A DNA stretch of 64,000 nucleotides. Origin: CAADGL01 sp964643885 (GTDB lineage Bacteria > Planctomycetota > Phycisphaerae > UBA1845 > Fen-1342). This document shows, one piece after another, positions 57,550 to 64,000 of this stretch; position 1 is the stretch's first letter; each line of letters starts with the position of its first letter. The notes beneath the pieces were generated by a model. That model was not told the DNA's origin, did no database searches, and worked only from the letters and a program-made list of their open reading frames with translations. The position numbers were made by a program, and so were the translations under genes. Location: NCBI GenBank assembly GCA_964643885.1, contig CAZXUI010000002.1, positions 1 to 64,000 of the forward strand, given 5' to 3'.

Positions 57550-59493
57550 ATGAAATCTGCCGGATTCGTAGTTGGTGCGGGCCTGTGGCTGGGTGCCGTT
57601 GCGGGCCTGGCGCAGGTTCCGGTAGGGACGGAGTTCAGCTATCAGGGGCGGCTGCTGGCCGGCGGAAGTGCGGCCAGCGGCCCGCACGACCTGCAATTCA
57701 GCCTCTTCGACGCGGAGTCGGGCGGCGTCCAGGTCGGCGGCACGATCTGCGTGGACGACGTGCACATCGTCGACGGTCTGTTCAGCGTCGAGCTCGACTT
57801 CGGCGCGGGCATGTTCAATGGCAATGCCCGCTGGATCGAGATCGCCGTGCGGACCGATAACACGCCGGGCAACTGTGCGGCCGGCCTCTACGCGGTGCTC
57901 GCGCCGCGGCAGCCGCTGAGCGCGGCGCCCTACGCGCTCTACGCGTTGGGCGGCCCGGGCGGCGGCGGCGGGTTCTGGTCGGCCAGCGGCACGAGCATTT
58001 TCAATAACAACGCGGGCGGCGTCGGCGTCGGCACGAGTGCTCCGGACTCGCTGCTTCACGTCTCCGACGGCTCGGCGGGCGCGGTCACCGCGTACTCGCA
58101 TTCGACCGCGACGTTCGAGCGCGACACCTACTCGTATGTCAGCATATTGAGCCCGGACGAGACGGAGCGCGGCGTTCTGTTCGGCGACCCCGAGAGCAAC
58201 GTCAACGGCGGCATTATCTTCAACAACACGTCGGTTCCGGATGGATTCCAGTTCCGCACGGGCGGGAATGCGACGCGGATGGTGATCACCGACGTCGGCA
58301 ACGTCGGAATCGGCACGAGCAGCCCGCAGCGGCGGCTCGACATCTCCGCACCGGCGGCGCGGATCTCGTCGACGAGCGGGCCGCATCTGGAATTGAAGGG
58401 TCCGTCGAGCGGACTGAGCTTCACGATCGGGGCGGTCGACTTCATCGACGGCAACGACGTGCTGGCCGGCGGGGTGACGTATCTGCGAAGCATCATCGGC
58501 GATCGGCTGTGGCTGCGGACCGGCGGCGCGGACCAGGTCGCGATCGATCAGGACGGCCGCGTCGGGATCGGCACCGGTACGCCGGAGGGCAAGCTTCAGG
58601 TGGCCGGCGGGACGGATACCGCGCCGGCGGGCGGCGGCTACCTGATTCTCGGCTCGCAGGACGGGACGAACCTGTCGCTGGACAACAACGAGATCATGGC
58701 CCGCAGCGCGGGCGCCGTGTCCAGGCTGTCGCTGAACGCCGATGGCGGGGACGTGACCATCTCGCAGAGCAGCAGCACCGGCAGGCTCGCCATCGGTCTG
58801 ACCAATCCGTCGGCTCGCCTGCACGTCACGGCGTCAGGGGAACAGACGGCGCAGTTCAATCAGCTCGGCACGCAGCCCGGCGTCGTCATCTCTTCGCTCA
58901 GCGGCACGACGAATTTCTCAGCGCTCAGTGTGACCGGATTCTCCGACAACGCGCCCGCTGCAAACATCACCACGGCCGGTGACGCGCCGGCGTTGCAGGT
59001 CATCTCGAACGGCGGCGGTCCGGCGCTGAATGTCGTAGGCACGGCCCGTACGGATGTGCTCGAGATCACCGGAGCCGACCTGGCGGAGCGCTTTCCGACG
59101 AGCGAGCCGGACGACGAGATCGAGCCGGGCATGGTCATGGCGATCGATCCGACAAGCCCGGGCAAGCTCTGCGTCGCCCGCGGGGCGTACAACACCTGCG
59201 TGGTCGGTGTGGTCAGCGGCGCCGGTGACATCCCAATCGGCGCGATCCTCGGCAATCTGCCAGGCCACGAAGCGGCGCCGGCGATCGCGCTTTCCGGCCG
59301 TGTATACGTCCGCTGTGACGCACGGGAGCGGGCGATTCAACCCGGCGACCTTTTGACAACGTCGGAGACAGCCGGGCACGCGATGAGGGCGGTGGATACG
59401 GAGCGGGCCCGTGGCGCGATCCTCGGAAAAGCAATGACGCCGTTGGCCGCGGGCGAGCGAGGCCTCGTGCTCGTACTTGTGAGCCTCCAGTAA
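57550..59493 (+). CDS. Secreted tail-fibre-like repetitive protein
   Basis: A 647-residue exported protein (MKSAGFVVGAGLWLGAVAGLAQ). The N-terminal ~110 residues (FSYQGRLLAGGSAASGPHDLQFSLFD...) match a domain common at the start of such secreted proteins. The middle is a series of short repeats with VGIGT, characteristic of trimeric tail-fibre-like stalks (VGVGTSAPDSLLHVSDG, VGIGTGTPEGKLQVAGG). The end has a conserved region starting DLAERFPTSEPDDEIEPG and ending in ERGLVLVLVSLQ. AGGAGA lies seven bases before the ATG. It is likely a surface fibre. It is separated by 29 bases from the protease gene, so they may be co-transcribed. Confidence 0.83.
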   Translation: MKSAGFVVGAGLWLGAVAGLAQVPVGTEFSYQGRLLAGGSAASGPHDLQFSLFDAESGGVQVGGTICVDDVHIVDGLFSVELDFGAGMFNGNARWIEIAVRTDNTPGNCAAGLYAVLAPRQPLSAAPYALYALGGPGGGGGFWSASGTSIFNNNAGGVGVGTSAPDSLLHVSDGSAGAVTAYSHSTATFERDTYSYVSILSPDETERGVLFGDPESNVNGGIIFNNTSVPDGFQFRTGGNATRMVITDVGNVGIGTSSPQRRLDISAPAARISSTSGPHLELKGPSSGLSFTIGAVDFIDGNDVLAGGVTYLRSIIGDRLWLRTGGADQVAIDQDGRVGIGTGTPEGKLQVAGGTDTAPAGGGYLILGSQDGTNLSLDNNEIMARSAGAVSRLSLNADGGDVTISQSSSTGRLAIGLTNPSARLHVTASGEQTAQFNQLGTQPGVVISSLSGTTNFSALSVTGFSDNAPAANITTAGDAPALQVISNGGGPALNVVGTARTDVLEITGADLAERFPTSEPDDEIEPGMVMAIDPTSPGKLCVARGAYNTCVVGVVSGAGDIPIGAILGNLPGHEAAPAIALSGRVYVRCDARERAIQPGDLLTTSETAGHAMRAVDTERARGAILGKAMTPLAAGERGLVLVLVSLQ

Positions 59494-59522
59494 GCGGGCC
59501 GCGCGAAGGGAGGATGCATACG

Positions 59523-61055
59523 ATGAGAACCGTACTTGCGCTCAGCGCTATGGCGACTGCGACGGCCACGTCTCTGACAGCGCTGGCCCAGCAGGCCGAC
59601 GAACTGCTCGTTCTTCAGCCGGCCGCCGCGCCCGCTGCTCCGCTTCCGCGCCCACCGGCCCCGCAGGCGAGCTTCGTGCTCGTCGACCACACGCTGCTGG
59701 GGACGGCTGTGGTCGGTGATCGGCTCGATTTCGGGATGGTTGCGGATGGATTGGTGGTGAATGTCGATCGCGTCGAGCGGCGCTCGTCGACGCGCTTGAG
59801 CATCTTCGGCCGGCTCGGCGACGACCCGGCCGGCAACGCGATTCTCGTCGTCGAAGACGACGTGGTCGCCGGCCGGATCATCTCACCGATGCGGCGCGGG
59901 TACTACAAGCTGAGCTACCTGACCGGCGGTGTGCACGAGATCGGGCCGCTGGATGAGGCCGCCTTTCCCGGCTGTCTGACCACCGGCGCGGCATCGCGGC
60001 CACTCCCGCCCGATCCGGACGCGCCGCCGCCGTTGCCGGTCGACGTGCGCGACGCGGACCCGCCGGAGGATTTCACGCAGCGCGGCGGCTGCCCCACGCC
60101 GCCTCGCCGGCTGGACCTGCTGGTGTACTACACGCCGGCAGCCCGCATGCAGGCCGGCGGAACGACTGCGATCGAGGCTCTCTGTCAACTCGCTGTCGAC
60201 GACACGAATCAAACCTACCTCGACAGCATCATCGGTCCGCGCGCCTATCTGGTGGAGCGGCGGGAGATCAACTACGTCTCAAACATCGACATGGAGGTCG
60301 ACCGCGACCGGCTGGCCGACCCATCCGACGGCATCATGGACGAAGTGCACGGCGTGCGGAACGCATACGGCGCGGACGTCGTTGTGCTACTCGTCGCCGA
60401 CATCGGCCAGGACGGCTGCGGCATCGCCTTCTGCACACCCAGCGACTCTTCAGAGGGTTTCTGCATCGTCGCCCAGGATTGCGCCACCAGTCCCACGTTC
60501 ACGTTTCCGCACGAGGTCGGCCATCTTCAGGGTTGTGCACACAATCTGGAGGATGAGGGCGGATTCGGCTCGTGCAGCGAGTTCTGCTATTCCTACGGCC
60601 ATCGATTCTTCGGCACGAGCGGAACCGGCTGGCGAACCGTGATGTCGTACGACAACGATGCCAGCGACTACACGCGGATCGGCAAGTTTTCAAACCCCAC
60701 CGTGATGCACGACGGTGTGCCCACCGGCTACATGTGCGGCGAAGGGCCGCCGCCCGAGTTTCTGGGCGCGTACAACACCTCGACCATCAACGCGACGGCC
60801 GCCAATCGCGAGAGCTGGCGCAATCCACGGTTCGAGGTCTGGGTGGACTTCGGCTACGGCGGAGTCCCGCGCGGCTCGTTTCACGATCCTTGGCCGACCG
60901 TCTGGACCGGGGCGGTAGGGATCTATGCCGGCCCAGCACCGACGTACATCGAGCCAGTGCTGCGAATCAAGGCCGGCTCGACCACCGAAACGGTGACGAT
61001 CAACAAGCGCATGCGAATCGAGGCCTGCGGCGGGCTGGTTCGGATCGGCCGCTAG
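59523..61055 (+). CDS. Secreted metzincin-type zinc metalloprotease
   Basis: A 510-residue exported protein, signal peptide MRTVLALSAMATATATSLTALAQ. The zinc site is HEVGHLQGCAH, fitting the metzincin consensus HExxHxxGxxH, with a Met-turn in VMSYD downstream. The layout resembles M72-type peptidyl-Asp metalloendopeptidases. The N-terminal ~190 residues form a propeptide-like region. GGGAGG (59508-59513) lies nine bases before the ATG at 59523; the ATG at 59514 directly abuts it and is rejected. Substrate unknown. Confidence 0.85.
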   Translation: MRTVLALSAMATATATSLTALAQQADELLVLQPAAAPAAPLPRPPAPQASFVLVDHTLLGTAVVGDRLDFGMVADGLVVNVDRVERRSSTRLSIFGRLGDDPAGNAILVVEDDVVAGRIISPMRRGYYKLSYLTGGVHEIGPLDEAAFPGCLTTGAASRPLPPDPDAPPPLPVDVRDADPPEDFTQRGGCPTPPRRLDLLVYYTPAARMQAGGTTAIEALCQLAVDDTNQTYLDSIIGPRAYLVERREINYVSNIDMEVDRDRLADPSDGIMDEVHGVRNAYGADVVVLLVADIGQDGCGIAFCTPSDSSEGFCIVAQDCATSPTFTFPHEVGHLQGCAHNLEDEGGFGSCSEFCYSYGHRFFGTSGTGWRTVMSYDNDASDYTRIGKFSNPTVMHDGVPTGYMCGEGPPPEFLGAYNTSTINATAANRESWRNPRFEVWVDFGYGGVPRGSFHDPWPTVWTGAVGIYAGPAPTYIEPVLRIKAGSTTETVTINKRMRIEACGGLVRIGR

Positions 61056-61397
61056 CGGCTACTTGAAATACTGTGGCAACGCTTGAATAGCGGTGCCACA
61101 GGCATCGACCGCGGCACTCTCAACGGGTTGCGAGGGGCGACGGCCGCACAGATAAGCGATCACTCTCCGCCGGCTCGCGAACCCCACCGAACTCGCCGGC
61201 CACGGATCGGCCCACGCGCATTTCAGACGCAGTCCGCAAACGGCCGTCCCCGGCCGTGATTGACTCACGTCCGGCTCAAGCACGATTCGCGCCCGCTCCG
61301 ATAATCAGAGCGTATCCATGTTGCCCGCGGCTCGGCCGGCCGCTCCGCCGGCCCGGGCGGCGGACTCGCCTCAGACAACCGCTGGGGAGGCCGGCCG
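61056..61397. other. Intergenic region without a recognisable gene
   Basis: About 340 bases between the protease gene and the LVIVD-type pseudogene. No frame resembles a protein and no strong hairpin was seen. Confidence 0.4.
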
Positions 61398-62050
61398 ATG
61401 CGCTCTTCCAACCCGCTCGTGCACTGGATCACTTCGCTGCCGCTGGCTGTCAGCGCCGCCATCGCTCTGCCGCCCGCCTCGGCCGGGGACTTGCGGATCG
61501 ACCGGCTCGGCAACTGGGGGGGACGTGCAACGCCGTCGCGGTGCGCGATCAGCTCGCCTGTATCAGCGTCGGCCAGCGGCTGGTCGTGCTGGACATTTCC
61601 GACCCGAATGCGCCGGTGCGGGTTGGAGAATCCGAGCCGGCCGGCCACATCATCGTCGAGATCGACCTGGTCGGTGACCTGGCCTTCGCGGCGGCGTTCG
61701 GGGCCGGGCTCAAGATATTCGACATTCAGGACCCGATGCGACCGCGGGTCATCGGCGAGTACCGCGTACCAGACGCCGTCGCGCACGTCGCCGTCGACGG
61801 CGGCCTGGCGTGCATCGCCGTGTACGACGCCGGCTTCCGGCTGCTGGACGTGAGCGACCCGACGCGGCCGGAGGAGCTGTCGTTCGTGCCGCTCGGCGAA
61901 GCGTTCCGCGGGAACGTGGAATTATGGGACGGGCGCGTGCACGGAGGGCGCGTGCGACGAGTACCTGCAAGACCCCTTGTTGGCGGAAACCGGATTCCTA
62001 CGCGAAGGGACGAACCTCGCGCGCTGCGCCGTCAGCTGTCCGCCCTGCCC
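61398..62050 (+). pseudogene. Frameshifted LVIVD-repeat secreted protein
   Basis: The frame begins with a signal peptide (MRSSNPLVHWITSLPLAVSA...) and breaks at a run of seven G (61516-61522). One extra G would continue it into ...GTCNAVAVRDQLACISVGQR and LVVLDISDPNAPVRVGESEP, which is an LVIVD-type propeller repeat protein (later IFDIQDPMRPRVIGEYR and LLDVSDPTRPEELSFV). A second break occurs near 61905-61930, after which another frame reads EGACDEYLQDPLLAETGFLR. It is either a decaying gene or an assembly error; the end coordinate is approximate. Confidence 0.6.
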
Positions 62051-62540
62051 AGGTGTTCGATCGCGTCCCGCCCCCCTCGGACACGCGGGCGCGTCATCAT
62101 CAAGCTGGTTGCCGATAGGGTGGCCATCACGCGGGTGATGGCGAGCATCGCCAAGTGCGCCTTCCAACCCTCGAACGTAAGCCGAACCCCTGCACAGCCG
62201 CAGGGTACGGCCGTGCCTGAGAGGAGGGCGATCGAGTGAATAATCGCAAAGCTCGCGGAAAGAAAAAACGAGACAAGGAACGTTCCGATCCGCAATGTGT
62301 TCGTCGCCAACAGCACGGCCAGCGCCAGCTCAAGGGGTGGCAGTCCATACGCGAGGTACGGCAGCAGCGGCGTGGGCCCACGCCAATCGCCTCGACCATG
62401 CGTCCGAACTCGCTGACCGAGACGAACTTCCCGCCGGCCGACCACGCGAAAATCGCCGCGAGCAACCAGCGTACGCTAGTGTCGAATCTGCGAACCTGCC
62501 CGGTTGCTGCTACGCGCGTGCGAGCGAGCGCCGCTTCCAT
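62032..62540 (-). pseudogene. Frameshifted MauE/DoxX-type membrane protein
   Basis: The gene starts at 62540 (MEAALARTRV, with GGAG upstream) and encodes RWLLAAIFAWSAGGKFVSVS then EFGRMVEAIGVG. At the perfect 16-bp palindrome GGCGTGGGCCCACGCC (62369-62384) one base seems missing. The neighbouring frame then continues as PTPLLPYLAYGLPPLELALA and VLLATNTLRIGTFLVSFF up to AVPCGCAGVRL, the CGC-type motif of MauE/DoxX proteins. MauE proteins help mature disulfide-rich partner proteins. The frame break may be a sequencing artefact at the hairpin or a real mutation. It overlaps the upstream gene by about 30 bases. Confidence 0.65.
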
Positions 62541-63601
62541 AACCACGCTCCGAACAACAGCGCGGTGGCTGATCCAGCGACCCAGACGAGCCACGTAAAC
62601 CACCTCTGCCGCCTTGCCAGTTCAGCTACACTCGCCTCGCGTAATTGGAATGCCTCGCCCGCTGCACGGCGGTCCTGGTCGTACTGTTCTCCTGTGAAGC
62701 GCTCCTCTCGTATCACCTTACCAGTCGCATCTACTTCCCGGCGAATACCGCGCGTGACATCCACCAGTTTGACCGCCGCCGCGGGGATCGGAATCTCTAT
62801 CTCTGCGCGGCCGAGTCTCGGGGCAACCTCGTAACGATCCGCCTTGAAATGATACACGGTCGACCATGGAAGATCGTCCGGCGTCCTGGTTAACACCAGG
62901 ATTGCTTCGCAGATCCCCGTTGTTTCTCCAACCGCGGCGGTGCCGACTACCCGCATTTCCCAGACAGCCTTGTGACCTGGCAGGTTGGTTTCCACGACGA
63001 CACGGCTTGGTACGTGATTGTTCTGGGGATCCAGTTCGACACGTACATTTCGTGGCGGACCCTGCGTCTCGGCCCGACAAAGCTGGTCGACTGACCCTTC
63101 GAGCACGACACGCTCGGCCGTTTCCTCAACCACGCGCAGCGCCCCATTTTCGGCGAGCGAGAACAGGTCACACTTCACGTCGAAAGTTTGCAGGATTTCC
63201 AGCGGTGTGAGAAACGGAATAGGACCCGTGAAATTGAGAACATCAGTATTGATAATTACACTGCTGGAGCCGTCGGCTGCCAGGGCCTTCTTCGTCAGAA
63301 TACCATCCAACCAACTCTTGTTTTGCTCCGCTTCCGGAAATCCCGGCCCTACAGCCGATGTGCGGATGTGTGGTCGCAGTATCCATGCGCGGTAGCGCGT
63401 GTTAAACGACTCCGGGAACGGTCTCGTGTCCCAGTTATTCGGGTTGAACGGGTCACCGTGATAGCAGCGACACGTCAGCCAGTCGTACTCGACGTACACC
63501 TTTTCAAGCGCCGCGCGCCGTCTCAAAAAGTGCTGGACGGCATCTTCACCACTCGCAGGCGCGCACAGCACCAACAAAAAGAAGGGCGCAAGGGTCTTCA
63601 T
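62510..63601 (-). CDS. Exported LolA-like protein with C-terminal membrane anchor
   Basis: A 363-residue protein with signal peptide MKTLAPFFLLVLCAPASG. A ~300-residue beta-rich domain (NVRVELDPQNNHVPSRVVVE and VKLVDVTRGIRREVDATG) is reminiscent of LolA/LolB-like or other lipid-carrier folds, but this is a weak call. A C-terminal membrane helix (WFTWLVWVAGSATALLFGAWLWKRR) anchors it. AAGG lies six bases before the ATG at 63601. It precedes the MauE gene and follows the Cys-rich gene on the same strand, so the three may form an operon. Base composition is slightly less GC-rich than in neighbours. Confidence 0.7.
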   Translation of the reverse strand: MKTLAPFFLLVLCAPASGEDAVQHFLRRRAALEKVYVEYDWLTCRCYHGDPFNPNNWDTRPFPESFNTRYRAWILRPHIRTSAVGPGFPEAEQNKSWLDGILTKKALAADGSSSVIINTDVLNFTGPIPFLTPLEILQTFDVKCDLFSLAENGALRVVEETAERVVLEGSVDQLCRAETQGPPRNVRVELDPQNNHVPSRVVVETNLPGHKAVWEMRVVGTAAVGETTGICEAILVLTRTPDDLPWSTVYHFKADRYEVAPRLGRAEIEIPIPAAAVKLVDVTRGIRREVDATGKVIREERFTGEQYDQDRRAAGEAFQLREASVAELARRQRWFTWLVWVAGSATALLFGAWLWKRRSLARA

Positions 63602-63659
63602 GGCAGCCTTCACTCAGGGCGGGCCGTGAGGCAGAGAGTTGAGTAGCAAGCGACAGCCG

Positions 63660-64000
63660 CTATGGCGGCGGTGGCGCGTCGCATTTCGGGACCTTGCACT
63701 CGGCCGATACCCAGCTCGCATTGCTACAGTAATGGACGTACTGGTAACAATACCCTTGATACTTTGAGCCACAGTCGAAATCCCCGGTCGAAACGCAGAA
63801 TCCAACGGAGGACTTGCAGATGAGCTCGATTAGCTCGCTGTTGCAAAAGCTGCACACGAGTGGGGTGGGCTGGTTGTTGTAGCACGGTTGCGTAACCCCA
63901 GCGCACTCCTGGCCCGCGACGCACGCATACCTTTGCAGAACGCTGCCATAGGCCCGGTTCACCACAAGACTGCCCGTCGCGATACACGCGACAAAGATCA
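63660..64000 (-). CDS. Cysteine-rich secreted peptide, 5' end beyond the window
   Basis: Partial: the frame stays open to the window edge. The visible part ends a signal peptide (FVACIATGSLVVNRAYGS), then shows about 80 residues with 12 cysteines (YACVAGQECAGVTQPCYNNQ and VCSFCNSELIELICKSSVGF, then six more) and ends KCDAPPPP. Twelve cysteines fit six disulfides. No family recognised. It is next to the LolA-like and MauE-type genes, which suggests that MauE supports its folding or maturation (inference). Confidence 0.7.
   Translation of the reverse strand, partial: IFVACIATGSLVVNRAYGSVLQRYACVAGQECAGVTQPCYNNQPTPLVCSFCNSELIELICKSSVGFCVSTGDFDCGSKYQGYCYQYVHYCSNASWVSAECKVPKCDAPPPP

Noticed and set aside
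57397..58824. Long minus-strand extension upstream of the ECF sigma gene
   Set aside because: It lies opposite the tail-fibre-like gene with its signal peptide and RBS; the extension has shadow-like composition.
63660..64000. Methylamine dehydrogenase small subunit (MauA)
   Set aside because: Twelve cysteines and a MauE neighbour are suggestive, but the spacing and sequence do not match MauA and no large-subunit gene is visible.

Overview
This is a GC-rich window from what looks like a planctomycete, most likely of the Phycisphaerae type. The evidence is compositional and architectural. There are four ECF sigma factor / Ser-Thr kinase gene pairs of the planctomycete kind. There is a long run of secreted beta-propeller proteins that all end in the same dockerin-like Ca-binding doublet. 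There is also a type II pseudopilin-like protein and many secreted or lipoprotein products. I saw no rRNA, tRNA, CRISPR array, transposase or phage gene, so species-level placement is not possible from the window alone.

Layout: 1-4.9 kb has a small lipoprotein facing a WD40-kinase and its ECF sigma gene. 4.9-5.46 kb is a repeat-rich gap with the 3' remnant of a short-chain dehydrogenase. 5.46-20.8 kb is an almost uninterrupted minus-strand array of seven secreted proteins with dockerin-like C-termini, broken only by a plus-strand MocR-type regulator with a leaderless promoter. 21.1-24.2 kb is a second ECF/kinase pair. 24.4-28.2 kb has a five-heme cytochrome c carrying a dockerin-like tail, followed by a membrane polyferredoxin fused to TPRs. 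28.2-31.4 kb is a minus-strand operon: Rrf2 regulator, dicluster ferredoxin, RIC/ScdA iron-sulfur repair protein and tyrosine phenol-lyase. 31.4-32.5 kb is nearly gene-free. 32.5-42.5 kb has an RTX-like calcium-binding protein, a TPR lipoprotein, a K+-channel/RCK protein, a pseudopilin-like protein and a secreted protein.

42.7-48.3 kb is an arsenic-type operon: arsR, DUF318/ArsP-like permease, small CxxC thioredoxin, ArsF-like CPTC protein, membrane-anchored thioredoxin, CcdA and ACR3. An upstream DUF4405 membrane gene lies in the same direction. 48.7-57.4 kb is a tandem pair of ECF/TPR-kinase modules separated by a 26-bp tandem repeat array. 57.5-61.1 kb has a tail-fibre-like secreted protein and a metzincin protease. 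61.4-64 kb has two frameshifted genes (LVIVD-repeat and MauE/DoxX), a LolA-like secreted protein and a cysteine-rich secreted peptide that runs off the window edge.

The genes suggest a cell that invests heavily in surface proteins and in sigma/kinase signalling. It also has discrete modules for arsenic efflux coupled to thiol redox chemistry, for nitrosative or iron-sulfur stress linked to tyrosine breakdown, and for periplasmic or extracellular electron transfer. The points most worth following up are the RIC/tyrosine phenol-lyase operon, the arsenic/thiol-relay operon, the co-varying cysteine pair of the dockerin-like tails with a 113-bp exact DNA duplication, the dockerin-tailed multiheme cytochrome, and the MauE plus cysteine-rich peptide cluster. 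All start sites given were chosen by inspecting Shine-Dalgarno sequences and signal peptides by eye.
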